Shown here: piece after piece, positions 43,305 to 53,902 of the stretch
How the letters are laid out: each line of letters begins with the position of its first letter
How positions within the stretch are numbered: the stretch's first letter is position 1
Origin: an uncultured Lachnospiraceae bacterium
GTDB lineage: Bacteria; Bacillota; Clostridia; Lachnospirales; Lachnospiraceae
Length of the DNA: 64,000 nucleotides
Assembly: GCA_902780385.1 (NCBI GenBank)
Contig: CACZFF010000009.1
Coordinates: 19,008-83,007 of the forward strand
Direction: 5' to 3'
The notes under the pieces: model-generated
What the model saw: the letters and a program-made list of their open reading frames with translations, nothing else
Databases searched by the model: none
What the model was told of the DNA's origin: nothing
Position numbers and translations under genes: made by a program

Positions 43305-44246
43305 TTCCTCATCTTTTTCTCTGGATTTGCGCATGAGATTTTCCTGTACACGTTTGTACAGTTCATGTGCGGCGTTGTATCCCATGAGCTTCTGGCGGTG
43401 GTTGGCCGCGGCGGACTCGCAGATGATCGCCACGTTTCTGCCCGGGCGGACCGGAACGCGGTAGCAGATCACCTTGTTGCCCAGATATTCTGAATAATTG
43501 TCCTCCATGCCGAGGCGGTCATATTCCCGGTTCTTGTCCCATTCTTCCAGATGGATCTCCATGTCAATACTCTGGCTGTCACGGACGCTGGAAACGCCGA
43601 ACAGGGTCTTGACATCAATGATGCCGATGCCGCGAAGTTCGATAAAGTGCTTGGTGATGGCAGGAGCGATTCCGATCAGGGTCACCTCGCTGACCTTGCG
43701 GATCTCGACCACGTCGTCCGCAACAAGACGATGGCCGCGCTTGATCAGTTCCAGGGCCGCCTCGGATTTGCCGATACCGCTGTCACCGGTCAGCAGGACA
43801 CCGATCCCGTAGACATCCACCAGGACACCGTGAATGGAAATGCAGGGAGCCAGGCGCACATTGAGCCAGCGCAGGATCTCCGCCATAAAAGGACTGGTCG
43901 CCTGGTTGGTGAGATACATGGGCATTCCGTGTTTGCGTCCGATTTCCATGATGACGTCATCCGGGTACATACCACGGGTAAAAATCACCATGGGGACATC
44001 CAGGGAAAAGAGCTTTTCGAAAGCGGCTCTCTCCGACTCTTCGTCCATCTGCTCGATATAGGAATGCTCCACCAGGCCGATCAGCTGGATTCTTCCCGCT
44101 GCGAAATGATCAAAATAGCCCGTCAGTTCCAGTGCGGGACGGTTGACCTCAGTCTGCCTGACCTTGATCCCTTCCGTGGAGATCTCGGGCGCGAGGTTGA
44201 CCAGATTCATTTTTTCGACGATTTCATCAATGCTTACATACGACAT
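43296..44246 (-). CDS. hprK: HPr kinase/phosphorylase
   Basis: Bifunctional sensor of glycolytic state that phosphorylates Ser46 of HPr-type proteins and removes the phosphate. It has 316 residues: an N-terminal domain, then the catalytic domain with Walker A LLTGDSGIGKSE (about 152-163), the family sequence IRGIGIIDVKTLFGV-like region (LRGIGIIDVKTLFGV) and the Ser-binding loop IDMEIHLEEW. Of the two HPr proteins in the window only the one at 39938 has Ser46, so that one is its expected substrate. The last codon pair GAG-TGA lies in repeat copy E. Confidence 0.96.
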   Translation of the reverse strand: MSYVSIDEIVEKMNLVNLAPEISTEGIKVRQTEVNRPALELTGYFDHFAAGRIQLIGLVEHSYIEQMDEESERAAFEKLFSLDVPMVIFTRGMYPDDVIMEIGRKHGMPMYLTNQATSPFMAEILRWLNVRLAPCISIHGVLVDVYGIGVLLTGDSGIGKSEAALELIKRGHRLVADDVVEIRKVSEVTLIGIAPAITKHFIELRGIGIIDVKTLFGVSSVRDSQSIDMEIHLEEWDKNREYDRLGMEDNYSEYLGNKVICYRVPVRPGRNVAIICESAAANHRQKLMGYNAAHELYKRVQENLMRKSREKDEEEE

Positions 44247-44349
44247 ACCTGTGCTCCTGACCTCCTTCTCAACTATATATGCTTCTATAAATGAATCTAT
44301 ATATGATTCTTTTTATGATTTTATTTACGAATTCTGATAAATACTGCCC

Positions 44350-45750
44350 TCACCGTTTTTTCAGCACAATGGTGGTCATCTCATGCTCGTCGCCCTCAAC
44401 GGAAATGATGGGGGTCACGGATGCGCGGGAGTATATGCCCGCCACCCTGCCGCCATAGAGGTAGACACCTGTCATATTGGAGAAGGACTGCCAGCGCGGT
44501 TCCCCGGCACCGAAATAAATATTATCCGTTCTATAGGGCGTCACAAATTCCTGAAGAATGTAATCCGTGTCCGCGCGCAGGTCGAGCTGTTCATTCCACT
44601 CCTTTTCACTGCACAGGCGGCCCGGATAAATGCCGTGTGCCCCATAGGAATCCCGGGGTTTGATGATCCATTTATCTTTGTCTCTGCGGACGTCCTCACG
44701 GTCTGCCGTCTCCCGGGTCAGCATTGCCGTGAAGGGCACATGGGCCGCGACAAAGGCATTGTCTTCTGCGGAAAGGAAGGCGGCTGTGCGGGGATCATGC
44801 AGGATGCGGAAGAGCACCTTATCGTGCACAACCTGCGTGCAGAAGTCCCCGATCAGGCAGACACTGCGGTCCCGGACGGCCTGCAGAAAAGGCCCGACCT
44901 CCTCTTTGTGGGCAAGAATGTCACTGGTCACAGCGCGTCGGTAGACCGCGTCGACAGCATAACCCTCTCCGGTCACAAGCCTGCCGTTCTCATAGCGCAT
45001 ATCGCGGATCTCCGCCACATAGGCCCGGCAGCCGGCACGTTCAAAGGCCTCCCTGAAGGCCGTAAATTCTGCGGCAGAGGAGCCTTTTTCAAGAAAATCG
45101 ACGATCGCGACAGCGGGAAGCGCGTCTCTGACGACTGCGTTTTGTCCGTCTGCATTCTGTTCTCTTGTGTTTTGTCCCTCTGCACTTTGCTCTTTTGTGT
45201 CTCGTCCCTCTGCATAAATGCGGAGGAAGGTCCGGACCCAGGAGTCAAAGAGCTCGAACATGGCCTGGTCGTACCGCTTATCCATCTCACGGTAGAGCAG
45301 GGTATTGCGGTAGGTGCGGTAGAGCTCGGCGTTCTCATTCATGGCGCTGCTGCCGTCGGCATTGAACTCGCAGAATTTAAACTGCCCCGTCTCCTCGTTG
45401 AGGAAAATATCCAGACGGCAGACCGGCAGCAGAGTGCTGTAGTCGGGGCGGTGCAGGATCATCTCCTCGAGCTCCGGCGAAAAGCCGAACAGGGCACGGT
45501 AATCAGGCTTGTCCAGGTATTCCCCGATCACACGGACCAGAATCCTCCAGGCCTGCTCCAGGTCACTTTTCAACTTCGCAAAACCTTCTTCGGAAAAATA
45601 TTTGGGGAGATAGCCGAATTTGATCGGCACTCCCTTATAAGTCGCTGTTCCCTGCCGCATCTCTTCAATCTGGGCACGGCCGGAAGCTGTATGTGCGTCG
45701 AAATCCCGGAGCACCAGTTCACGGGGTTCGGCATCTATGGTCATTTTCAT
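44350..45750 (-). CDS. ATP-grasp-like protein (glutathionylspermidine-synthase-like)
   Basis: Not firmly assigned. It has 466 residues resembling circularly permuted ATP-grasp / glutathionylspermidine-synthase-like proteins: VCRLDIFLNEETGQFKFCEFNADGSSAMNE, then KDKWIIKPRDSYGAHGIYPG as a likely ATP-binding segment, and YILQEFVTPYRTDNIYFG. The substrate is unknown; peptide- or amine-ligation is typical for the fold. The middle carries an in-frame repeat region (EGRDTKEQSAEGQNTREQN) from a 30-bp tandem repeat. It lies between hprK and uvrC. Confidence 0.65.
   Translation of the reverse strand: MKMTIDAEPRELVLRDFDAHTASGRAQIEEMRQGTATYKGVPIKFGYLPKYFSEEGFAKLKSDLEQAWRILVRVIGEYLDKPDYRALFGFSPELEEMILHRPDYSTLLPVCRLDIFLNEETGQFKFCEFNADGSSAMNENAELYRTYRNTLLYREMDKRYDQAMFELFDSWVRTFLRIYAEGRDTKEQSAEGQNTREQNADGQNAVVRDALPAVAIVDFLEKGSSAAEFTAFREAFERAGCRAYVAEIRDMRYENGRLVTGEGYAVDAVYRRAVTSDILAHKEEVGPFLQAVRDRSVCLIGDFCTQVVHDKVLFRILHDPRTAAFLSAEDNAFVAAHVPFTAMLTRETADREDVRRDKDKWIIKPRDSYGAHGIYPGRLCSEKEWNEQLDLRADTDYILQEFVTPYRTDNIYFGAGEPRWQSFSNMTGVYLYGGRVAGIYSRASVTPIISVEGDEHEMTTIVLKKR
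45141..45214. repeat. 30-bp in-frame tandem repeat
   Basis: Two and a half units starting at 45141, 45171 and 45201, each close to TTTGTCCCTCTGCACTTTGC then TCTTTTGTGT. A multiple of three, it encodes the repeated AEGQNTREQ-like segment of the ATP-grasp-like protein. Confidence 0.8.
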
Positions 45751-45840
45751 GATAATTATCTCTTTTGGAATGCCTCAATGTCAGGGAGTCAGGGACAAAA
45801 AGGGAACATTGATCTCTGTCGAAAAAATATACAGCCGCAG

Positions 45841-47742
45841 TCAGTCTGAAACAGAAATATCTTTCTGCTCATCGGAGTGGAAGAATTTCCAGATCTCCTG
45901 TGCCTGACGGGAAGGAATCTCCGGAATGGCAGCCAGTTCTTCGGGTGTGGCCGCCATGATATCCTCTATGGAGCGGAAACTGCGCATCAGGGCCTTTTTG
46001 CGGGCGGGTCCCACGCCGGGAATGGCATCGAGCCGCGAGGTGACCTGGGCTTTGCCGCGCAGGGATCTGTGGTACTCGATGGCAAAGCGGTGCGCCTCAT
46101 CCTGAATGCGGGTAATAAGCTTGAATCCCTCTCCTGAGGTGTCGATGGGAAGTTCGACATTTTTGAAATACAGACCGCGGGTGCGGTGGTTGTCGTCCTT
46201 GACCATGCCGCAGACAGGGATGTCCAGGCCCAGCTCCTCCAGGACCTGGGTCGCGATGTTGACCTGTCCGCGTCCGCCGTCCATGAGGATGAGATCGGGA
46301 AAACGTGTAAAGCTGCCCAGCTCCACGTCGAGGTTCTTTTCCTCCATCTCCTGCTGCTCCTCCAGCCCGTGGCGGAAACGCCGGGTCAGGACCTCGTGCA
46401 TGCAGGCATAATCATTGGGGCCGGCGACAGATTTGATGCGGAATTTGCGGTAGTCACTGCGCTTGGGTTTGCCGTTTTCATAGACCACCATGGATCCGAC
46501 ATTGGCAAATCCGCTGATGTCGGAAATATCGTAGGCTTCCATACGGCGGACAGAAGCCAGTCCCAGCAGATCCGCGATCTCTTTCGCGGCTCCGATGGTG
46601 CGTCCCTCTTCACGGCGCAGACGTTCGCGGTCCTTCTGAAGGACAAGTGAAGCATTCTGGACAGCCAGTTCAACGAGCTTTTCTTTTTTACCTTTTTTGG
46701 GGACAAAAAGTGTGACCTTGCTGCCGCGGCGGGCACTGAGCCAGTCCTCCAGAAGCTGATGGTCCTCCGGCTCCACGGGAAGGAAGATCTCCCTGGGCAC
46801 AAAGGGTGTCGCGGCGTAAAACTGTTTGATGAATTCCGAGAGGATGGCGCCCTCCGACTGGCCGCCGACATGTACCATGTAGTGGTGTTCGCGGCCCATG
46901 AGCTTTCCGTCCCGGACAAAAAAGACCTGTATGACGCCGTCCGCGTCTGCGTTTTCGTGCTCCACGGCAACACCGAGGACGTCGCGGTTTTCACCCACTC
47001 CCTCGGACATCTTCTGCTTCTGGGCGACCTGCTGCACGCTCTGGAGCAGATCACGCCAGTGAATGGCCTCCTCAAAGTGCATCTCTTCCGAGGCCTTTTC
47101 CATTTTTTCCGTCAGATCGCGGAGGACGGGTTTGTAGTTGCCGGAGAGAAATTCCAGCGCCATGTCGATCCGCTTCCGGTATTCCTCTGCGGCGATCTCC
47201 CCTGTGCATGGTCCGCAGCAGCGGTTCATATGAAAATTCAGGCAGGGGCGGTCCTTGCCGAAGTCCCTGGGCAGGACGCGGTTGCAGTCCCGCAGGCCGT
47301 ACATGCGGTTGATCAGCTCGATCGTGCTGCGCACTGCCTGGGCACTGGAAAAGGGGCCGAAATAGCGGGACTTGTCTTTTTTCATCTGGCGGGAGAACAG
47401 GATGCGGGGATAGGCCTCGCCAACCGTGACCTTGATGTAAGGATAGGTCTTATCATCCTTGAGCAGAGTGTTGTACTTGGGACGATGCTCCTTGATCAGG
47501 TTGTTCTCCAGGATCAGGGCTTCGAGCTCGGAATCCGTCACGATATACTCAAAATAGCTGATCTGCCCGACCATACGGTCGATCTGGGGACCGCGGCCCA
47601 CGATTTTGCGAAAATAAGAGCGGACGCGATTGTGGAGGTTCACCGCCTTGCCAACATAAATAATCGCATCCTGCTCATCGTGCATGATATAAACACCGGG
47701 CTGCGCCGGCAGTTTGTTCAAATCTTCGGAAAAATCTTTCAT
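45841..47742 (-). CDS. uvrC: UvrC, excinuclease ABC subunit C
   Basis: Dual-incision nuclease of nucleotide excision repair, 633 residues. It has the GIY-YIG domain at the N-terminus ([19 protein letters not shown]), a cysteine cluster ([13 protein letters not shown]), a UVR domain, the UvrC RNase-H-like domain ([35 protein letters not shown]) and tandem HhH at the end ([18 protein letters not shown]). Its ATG overlaps the ftsH stop by 4 bases, an unusual pairing of repair and protease genes. Confidence 0.97.
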   Translation of the reverse strand: MKDFSEDLNKLPAQPGVYIMHDEQDAIIYVGKAVNLHNRVRSYFRKIVGRGPQIDRMVGQISYFEYIVTDSELEALILENNLIKEHRPKYNTLLKDDKTYPYIKVTVGEAYPRILFSRQMKKDKSRYFGPFSSAQAVRSTIELINRMYGLRDCNRVLPRDFGKDRPCLNFHMNRCCGPCTGEIAAEEYRKRIDMALEFLSGNYKPVLRDLTEKMEKASEEMHFEEAIHWRDLLQSVQQVAQKQKMSEGVGENRDVLGVAVEHENADADGVIQVFFVRDGKLMGREHHYMVHVGGQSEGAILSEFIKQFYAATPFVPREIFLPVEPEDHQLLEDWLSARRGSKVTLFVPKKGKKEKLVELAVQNASLVLQKDRERLRREEGRTIGAAKEIADLLGLASVRRMEAYDISDISGFANVGSMVVYENGKPKRSDYRKFRIKSVAGPNDYACMHEVLTRRFRHGLEEQQEMEEKNLDVELGSFTRFPDLILMDGGRGQVNIATQVLEELGLDIPVCGMVKDDNHRTRGLYFKNVELPIDTSGEGFKLITRIQDEAHRFAIEYHRSLRGKAQVTSRLDAIPGVGPARKKALMRSFRSIEDIMAATPEELAAIPEIPSRQAQEIWKFFHSDEQKDISVSD

Positions 47743-50255
47743 TCCTCTCCAAAAATATCGTCCGCGGAGACATGCGAATAGCGTCCCCTGGGCGAATTGG
47801 TCCTGCGGACCAGTTCCTCGGGAGAGAGACCGTCTGCATTCTCAGTGGATTCTTCTGTTTCTGCGGGAACCTGCTCTTCTGCGGTCACTTCTGTTTCCGT
47901 GGAAGCTTGTTCTTCTGCGGTCACTTCTGTTTCTGCGGGAGCCTGCTCTTGGGCAGACTTTTCGGCCTCAGCGGCTTGCTCTGTTTCCAGAGGTTCCGTC
48001 TCTTCTGCAGACTCTCCCGGTTCCGCAGGGGCCTCTGCTGCTTCTGCAGACTTTACCGGTTCTGCAGGAGCCTCTGCTGCTTCCATCTCTGCAGATGGTT
48101 CTGCAGCCGCGCTTTCCTCTGTTTCCCGGGACGCCGCCTCTTCTGCAGACTTTACCGGTTCTGCAGGTGTTTCTGCCGCAGCGGTTTCTTCTGTTTTTGA
48201 GGCTTCTTCCGCAGCTGCCGCCTGACCGGCCTCATCCTCTATCTGCTGATCGGTCAGCAGCGCCTGCCCGCCGTCTCTCTGCGCGCGGACATCATTGAAC
48301 ATCTTCATGAATTCCTTGCCGGTGATGGTCTCCTGTTTGATCAGGAAATCGGCGATGACATCCATGGCATCCATGTTCTCGGACAGAATGCGCTTTGCCT
48401 CCTGATAGCTGGACTCCAGGATCTTGCGGACTTCCTCGTCCACGGCCGCCGCAGTGACATCACTGCAGTTGAGGACGGCCCGTCCCTCCAGATACTGGCT
48501 CTCGACAGTTGCCAGGCCCATCAGGCCGAAGCGCTCGCTCATGCCGTACTGGGTGACCATGTTGCGGGCGAGGGCAGTCGCGCGCTCGATATCATTGGAG
48601 GCTCCGGTGGTGACGCTCTCAAACTTGAGCTCCTCCGCGGCGCGGCCGCCCAGCAGGCCGATGATGATGGCCTCCAGTTCCGCCTTGCTGTTGAGGTATT
48701 TCTCCTCCTCGGGAACCTGCATGACATAGCCCAGTGCGCCCATAGTGCGGGGCACGATGGTGATCTTCTGCACGGGCTCGGAATTTTTCTGCACAGCGCT
48801 GATCAGAGCGTGTCCGACTTCGTGATAGGACACGATCCGGCGCTCTTCCTTACTCATGATGCGGTCTTTTTTCTCCTTGCCGACCAGGACCTGCTCGACA
48901 GCCTCAAAGAGGTCTTTCTGGCAGACATACTGGCGGTGGTCCTTGACGGCGTTGATGGCCGCCTCGTTGATCATATTGGCCAGGTCGGAGCCCACGGCGC
49001 CGCTGGTGGCCAGGGCGATCTCTTCCAGATCGACCGTCTCGTCCATTTTGACATCTTTTGCGTGGACCTTGAGGATGGCGACACGTCCCTTGAGATCAGG
49101 GCGGTCGACGATGATACGGCGGTCAAAACGACCGGGGCGCAGCAGGGCCTTGTCCAGGATCTCGGGGCGGTTTGTCGCGCCGATGATCAGAATACCCTTG
49201 GATGCCTCGAAACCGTCCATCTCGGAGAGCAGCTGGTTGAGGGTCTGCTCGCGCTCCTCATTGCCTCCGCCGTAGCGGGAATCGCGGCTGCGGCCGATGG
49301 CGTCGATCTCATCGATGAAAATAATGCAGGGTGCATTCTTATTGGCTTCTTTGAACAGGTCACGCACACGGGAGGCGCCCACGCCGACATAGAGCTCGAT
49401 GAAATCCGAACCCGTCAGGGAGAAAAAGGGCACATGTGCCTCACCGGCCACGGCCTTTGCCAGCAGAGTCTTTCCGGTTCCGGGAGGGCCCACGAGCAGG
49501 GCTCCCTTGGGAAGCTTGGCGCCGATCTTGACATAGCGGCCGGGATTGTGCAGGAAATCGACGACCTCCACCAGGGATTCTTTGGCCTCGTCCTCACCTG
49601 CCACGTCCTTGAAGGTGACACCTGTCTCCTTTTGTACATATTCCTTGGCCGTGCTCTTGCCCACTCCCATGATACCGCCGCGGCCTCCGCCCATACGGCG
49701 GAAGAGCACACTGAGAAGCCCCCACATCAGCAGGATGGGAAGCACATAGGACAGAATAAAGGACATCACCATCCCGGAGCTGTCCGGCACATAGGGATTA
49801 TAGGTGATCTTGGCATCCATCAGGCGCTTGGTCAGAGCGTCCTCGGATTCGGCCATACCTGTGTAGAGCACCGCATCCGAGTCCTTGAGATGGATCTCCA
49901 GCCGGTCGGACTTCATGTCGACCTCTGTGACCTTCTCCTGTTGGATATATTTGATAAAGTCGTTATAGGAAATCTTGCGCGACTCACCGTTTTCCCGCAT
50001 GAAATAGCTGAAAGCGGCAAACAGGGCGACTGTCACGATCAGAATGATAAAAAGATTCTGACGGGGCTGGCCGTTTCCGCTGCCATCCCCGTTGCCGTCG
50101 CCGTTATTTCCGTTCCCGTTGTTTCCGTTATTGCCATTTCCGCCGTTTCTGCGGTTTCCGGAATTGTTGCCGGAGCCACGTCCGTTCCCGCCCCCGAAAG
50201 GGTCAAAAAACCGGATCCGCCCGGGATTTCGAGTATTCTCACTTCTTCCGATCAT
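47739..50255 (-). CDS. ftsH: FtsH-family zinc metalloprotease (second copy) with long acidic tail
   Basis: A second FtsH, 838 residues against about 620-650 for typical members. A Gly/Asn-rich low-complexity segment (about 21-62) precedes membrane segments at about 67-86 and 162-186, Walker A GPPGTGKT (256-263), Walker [12 protein letters not shown] and the zinc motif HEVGH. The last 160 or so residues are Glu/Ala/Thr/Pro-rich repeats ([24 protein letters not shown] and similar). The two FtsH copies differ strongly at both ends, suggesting different partners or substrates. It is translationally coupled to uvrC. Confidence 0.95.
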   Translation of the reverse strand: MIGRSENTRNPGRIRFFDPFGGGNGRGSGNNSGNRRNGGNGNNGNNGNGNNGDGNGDGSGNGQPRQNLFIILIVTVALFAAFSYFMRENGESRKISYNDFIKYIQQEKVTEVDMKSDRLEIHLKDSDAVLYTGMAESEDALTKRLMDAKITYNPYVPDSSGMVMSFILSYVLPILLMWGLLSVLFRRMGGGRGGIMGVGKSTAKEYVQKETGVTFKDVAGEDEAKESLVEVVDFLHNPGRYVKIGAKLPKGALLVGPPGTGKTLLAKAVAGEAHVPFFSLTGSDFIELYVGVGASRVRDLFKEANKNAPCIIFIDEIDAIGRSRDSRYGGGNEEREQTLNQLLSEMDGFEASKGILIIGATNRPEILDKALLRPGRFDRRIIVDRPDLKGRVAILKVHAKDVKMDETVDLEEIALATSGAVGSDLANMINEAAINAVKDHRQYVCQKDLFEAVEQVLVGKEKKDRIMSKEERRIVSYHEVGHALISAVQKNSEPVQKITIVPRTMGALGYVMQVPEEEKYLNSKAELEAIIIGLLGGRAAEELKFESVTTGASNDIERATALARNMVTQYGMSERFGLMGLATVESQYLEGRAVLNCSDVTAAAVDEEVRKILESSYQEAKRILSENMDAMDVIADFLIKQETITGKEFMKMFNDVRAQRDGGQALLTDQQIEDEAGQAAAAEEASKTEETAAAETPAEPVKSAEEAASRETEESAAAEPSAEMEAAEAPAEPVKSAEAAEAPAEPGESAEETEPLETEQAAEAEKSAQEQAPAETEVTAEEQASTETEVTAEEQVPAETEESTENADGLSPEELVRRTNSPRGRYSHVSADDIFGEE

Positions 50256-50452
50256 TCAAATAAACCTTGTTTAATCTTTCTTCCGATCTGGGAATTTTTA
50301 TCATAATGTGTCAGTTATCATACTGCAGCCTTCTCTCTTGTCAATCCCTTCCACATGGATATCCTGAAAATAAGGCTGGAAAGCCATTTATCTATTATAA
50401 AGAAGAAATGCATACAAGGCAATCCTTTGTTTTGACGTTTGGGGACGGTCCC

Positions 50453-52098
50453 AATGACATTAAGGTAAGCCCCCCCTGTGTCCAAAACAATAGTTTCTTA
50501 TTCAATCAGAGGTGAAATATCCTCTGATTTTTTTTGCTATTTTTACAAAAAAAGCTTGACAAAATGATCAAAAAATGCGGCGCGCCTTGAAAAATATATT
50601 TTTTTGGAGGTGTTGCTATGCAATATAATTCTACTGCCCCCGGCCAGATCAGGGAGTCCCTGATCTCTTCGATCAACTCGCTCTTTACTTGTAAAAAAAC
50701 GTCATTTAATTCCCCGGATACTGCTTTTTCCAGGACAAGAAAAATATCTCTTGTTCAGACTGTGCTCTTTGTCATGACTGCCGAATCTGGAACAGTCAAT
50801 AACGAACTGGTTGATTTCTATGGTGAAAACTCATTGCCTACAGCTTCTGCAATGATCCAACGCCGTAATCAATTGAAACCAGAGGCTTTTCGTGAACTTT
50901 TTCTGCATTTTACTCAAAAAGCACAGATTTTAAAGAAGTTTAGAGGATATCAGCTTATTGGAGCAGATGGTTCCCGCGTCAATCTTCCTTATAATCCTTC
51001 TGATGCGTTCAGTCATATCAATTGTATTCAAGGGCGTAAAGGCATAAACCAGGTACACCTGAATACCTTTTATGACCTCTTAAATGACATTTTTCTGGAT
51101 GCCGAGCTTCAGGGTATACGGGAAATGGACGAAAAAGGTGCCTTCTGCAGACTGCTTGGCAGACAAAAGGATTCTGGCAGAAAGCAGATCTTTATAGCCG
51201 ACAGAGGCTATGCTTCTTATAACATCTTTGGTCATGCCATCCACAATAAACAGCTTTTCCTGATCCGTGTTCCGGCGGCTTTTGCAGAATCCATGTATAA
51301 AGGGCCGAAACACTGGCTGGAGAAGGAGACTGAAGACGAAAGCATAACGGTTCATATCGGACGCAGAAGGACGAAAAAGAATGCTCAGCTGCAGAATTAT
51401 CATTGTTTATCAAAATCCCGGCACTACGATTTTATTGAGCCCGGATCAGATAATACCGATGCATTGCAGCTTCGTGTCCTGAAATTTCCTATTGGAGAAG
51501 ATTCTTATGAGTATATTGTGACAAATCTTCCAAAGTATGCTTTTCCTCTGCAGACGATCAAGGAGCTCTACAACCTCCGCTGGAATCATGAAGTGGCATA
51601 CCGATATCTGAAATATGCAGGAAACATGGTCCATATCCACTCTCTGAAAAGAGAGTTCCTCATTCAGGAGATCTATGCCAAGCTGACTTTATATAATTTT
51701 TCATCATTTGTTGCATCCGCTGTCGGGGATATTAAGAAAAAAACAGAAAAATACACCTATGTACTGAACCATACTCAGACACAGAAGAATTGTATACTCT
51801 TTTTAAAAGGCAGGATAGAAGATCTGACAAGTATGATCTGTAGATACCTGGTACCAGTCCGACCGGGCCGTAAATTCAAAAGGAACATGCGGCGCCAGTC
51901 GGCTGATACACTAAACTACAGATAAACTCAAAACAATAAAACACCTTTCAGTAGGCAGTCTCCCCAGACTGTCTGTTTGCCTTTTCCAAAAATAAAAATT
52001 TCTGGCCGTAAACCCGAGAACTGGCTGTGTTCCGTTTGAATTTACCTTATCCTGAATAATACACTATTATTTTCTGTTTTCATACCTTAATGTCATTG
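50453..52098 (+). mobile_element. IS4-family insertion sequence with 9-bp target duplication
   Basis: A complete element of 1646 bp. The terminal inverted repeats are CAATGACATTAAGGTA at 50453-50468 and TACCTTAATGTCATTG at 52083-52098. The 9-bp direct repeat GGACGGTCC flanks it at 50444-50452 and 52099-52107. It encodes one transposase. The AT-rich leader 50470-50617 carries TTGACA without a good -10, and GGAGG before the transposase start. Confidence 0.85.
50618..51925 (+). CDS. IS4-family DDE transposase
   Basis: A 435-residue transposase that appears intact. DDE-fold motifs are visible: first Asp in LIGADGSRVNLP, second in IFIADRGYASYN, and the family signature YNLRWNHEVAYRYLK, where Y, R, E and K have the YREK spacing of IS4 transposases with Glu catalytic. 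GGAGGTGTTGCT precedes the ATG. The base composition is more AT-rich than the surrounding genes, as expected for an acquired element. Confidence 0.93.
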   Translation: MQYNSTAPGQIRESLISSINSLFTCKKTSFNSPDTAFSRTRKISLVQTVLFVMTAESGTVNNELVDFYGENSLPTASAMIQRRNQLKPEAFRELFLHFTQKAQILKKFRGYQLIGADGSRVNLPYNPSDAFSHINCIQGRKGINQVHLNTFYDLLNDIFLDAELQGIREMDEKGAFCRLLGRQKDSGRKQIFIADRGYASYNIFGHAIHNKQLFLIRVPAAFAESMYKGPKHWLEKETEDESITVHIGRRRTKKNAQLQNYHCLSKSRHYDFIEPGSDNTDALQLRVLKFPIGEDSYEYIVTNLPKYAFPLQTIKELYNLRWNHEVAYRYLKYAGNMVHIHSLKREFLIQEIYAKLTLYNFSSFVASAVGDIKKKTEKYTYVLNHTQTQKNCILFLKGRIEDLTSMICRYLVPVRPGRKFKRNMRRQSADTLNYR

Positions 52099-52201
52099 GG
52101 ACGGTCCTTTTGTTTCTGTCCCCATGTTTTGTTCTTGAACACATGGGGACAGAAACAAAAGGACCGTCCCCAAACGCCACCGAAACAAAAGGACCGTCCC
52201 C
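52099..52201. repeat. Long palindrome interrupted by the IS, plus a solo arm
   Basis: GGACGGTCCTTTTGTTTCTG onward (52099-52127) pairs with ACATGGGGACAGAAACAAAA onward (52141-52169), and the loop contains GTTC/GAAC. The left flank of the IS, CGTTTGGGGACGGTCC (50437-50452), pairs with GGACCGTCCCCAAACG at 52161-52176. Removing the IS restores one palindrome of about 85 bp. A further direct copy of GAAACAAAAGGACCGTCCCC lies at 52182-52201. These fill the gap 51926-52280 with the IS end. Confidence 0.85.
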
Positions 52202-52280
52202 ATTCTTAATGTGTTACAATAAAAAAGATTCATCAGGCTCTGTTTTATAAAAGGGCAGCGCAGCCCGTTACTTCAGATCA

Positions 52281-53774
52281 ATGGATAGAGAAATGTCGAA
52301 TAAAGATACGACTACAGAAAAAATGAAAGCGGATCCTCCGCAGGACAATCTGCAGCAGGACCCTGCCCCTGTCTCATCAGAGGAAGGCCGGGAGGAAGAA
52401 AAAAACCGCTGGCTCTTTGAAAAGATGCCGGTTCCAAAAGCGCTTGCGACCATGGCTGTGCCCACGGTGATCTCCCAGATGATCGTCCTGATCTACAACA
52501 TGGCGGACACCTTTTATATCGGGCGCACCAACAACCCCTATATGGTGGCCGGCGCGGCACTGATCCTGCCCATTTTCAATGTCTGCATCGCGGTCGCAAA
52601 CATAGCAGGAACGGGCGGCGGGACCCTGATCGCCCGGCTGATGGGTGCGCGGAATCCCCGCAGCGCCCGCCGTATCGCCTCCTTCAGCATCTGGTTTTCC
52701 GCCTTTATGGGTCTGTTTTTTGCGGTCATGACCGCCGTCTTCATGCACCCTCTGCTGACTCTTCTGGGTGCCAGCAGTCAGACCTATGACTTTGCCAGGC
52801 AGTACTGCACCTGCGTCATCGTACTGGGCGGCACACCCACGATCACAGCCATGACCATGGGAAATCTGCTGCGAAATGTGGGCTGTTCCAAACAGGCGGG
52901 CTTTGCCATCTCCATGGGAGGGATCATCAATATCATCCTGGATCCCATCTTCATGTTCGTGCTGTTGCCGCCCGGCCATGAGATCCTGGGCGCCGGTCTG
53001 GCCACTGCCCTGACCAACACCTTCACCTGCACCTATTTTGTGATCACCATCCTGCGCCTGCACAATCCCATCCTGCATTTTTCCCTCAAGGACGGGCTTC
53101 CGGGCTCTGTTCTTCTGGCATCCTTTTTCGGCGTGGGCATCCCGGCCGCCATGGGTCCCTTCCTCTTCGACCTGGACTACATTGTCCTGGATCGCCTGAT
53201 GGCCGCCCACAGCGACATCGCGCTGGCCGCCATCGGTATTGTCCTCAAGGCGGAGCGCCTGCCCCTCAACGTCGGCATCGGACTCTGTCTGGGCATGGTG
53301 CCCCTGGCCGCCTACAACTACTCCGCCAAAAACTATGCCCGCATGCAGTCTGTACTGAAGGCCACGCGTGCCGCAGGCATTGCGATCAGTATCGGCAGCA
53401 TTGCCCTCTATGAGCTCTTTGCGCCTTACCTGATCCGGATCTTTATCAAGGATCCCGCCACTGTGGCCCTGGGCACCGATTTCCTCCGCATCCGGGTCCT
53501 GGCGACCATCATGATGTTCCTGAGCTTCATCTATGTCTACTTTTTCCAGGCCCTGGGGCAGGGACGCATGGCCCTCTTCCTGGTCATCATGCGCTGGTTC
53601 ATGATCAACATTCCCATGCTCTTCATCCTGGACAGGTTCTTCGGCCAATACGGCCTGGCCTGGTCCCAGCTTGTGAGCGACGTCCTCGTCGCCTTCTTCT
53701 CCTGGCTGCTATACCGGAATTACCGCAAAAAACACCTGCTGCCCGTCCTGAGGGCACAGTCAACGATCTTATAG
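52281..53774 (+). CDS. MATE-family multidrug efflux transporter
   Basis: A sodium- or proton-coupled exporter of 497 residues with about 12 membrane helices in two homologous halves. After a charged 45-residue N-terminus comes MAVPTVISQMIVLIYNMADTFYIGR, a hallmark of the family; GSGTLIARLMGARN-like and AALTNTFTCTYF segments follow. Substrates are unknown. There is no strong ribosome site; an in-frame ATG at 52293 is an alternative start. It converges with the NamZ-like gene on a shared terminator. Confidence 0.92.
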   Translation: MDREMSNKDTTTEKMKADPPQDNLQQDPAPVSSEEGREEEKNRWLFEKMPVPKALATMAVPTVISQMIVLIYNMADTFYIGRTNNPYMVAGAALILPIFNVCIAVANIAGTGGGTLIARLMGARNPRSARRIASFSIWFSAFMGLFFAVMTAVFMHPLLTLLGASSQTYDFARQYCTCVIVLGGTPTITAMTMGNLLRNVGCSKQAGFAISMGGIINIILDPIFMFVLLPPGHEILGAGLATALTNTFTCTYFVITILRLHNPILHFSLKDGLPGSVLLASFFGVGIPAAMGPFLFDLDYIVLDRLMAAHSDIALAAIGIVLKAERLPLNVGIGLCLGMVPLAAYNYSAKNYARMQSVLKATRAAGIAISIGSIALYELFAPYLIRIFIKDPATVALGTDFLRIRVLATIMMFLSFIYVYFFQALGQGRMALFLVIMRWFMINIPMLFILDRFFGQYGLAWSQLVSDVLVAFFSWLLYRNYRKKHLLPVLRAQSTIL

Positions 53775-53818
53775 CAGGCCATGGCCGCAAAAACCTTCAC
53801 TGCTTTTCTCTTCCAAAA

Positions 53819-53883
53819 TCAAAAAACGCTGTTCTCTGCCTTCACCAAGCCCGGTGAACTGTCAGAAAACAGCGTTTTTTTCA
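53819..53883. terminator. Shared convergent terminator
   Basis: AAAAAACGCTGTT and AACAGCGTTTTTTT form the outer stem around an inner CTG/CAG and TTCACC/GGTGAA. The A/T runs at both ends let it terminate both the plus-strand MATE gene and the minus-strand lipoprotein gene. Confidence 0.88.
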
Positions 53884-53902
53884 GTTTATTTCCTCAAGGA
53901 AC

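Noticed and set aside
52377-53648. Minus-strand open frame opposite the MATE gene
   Set aside because: His/Gly/Gln-rich translation without domains; the plus strand encodes a full MATE protein.
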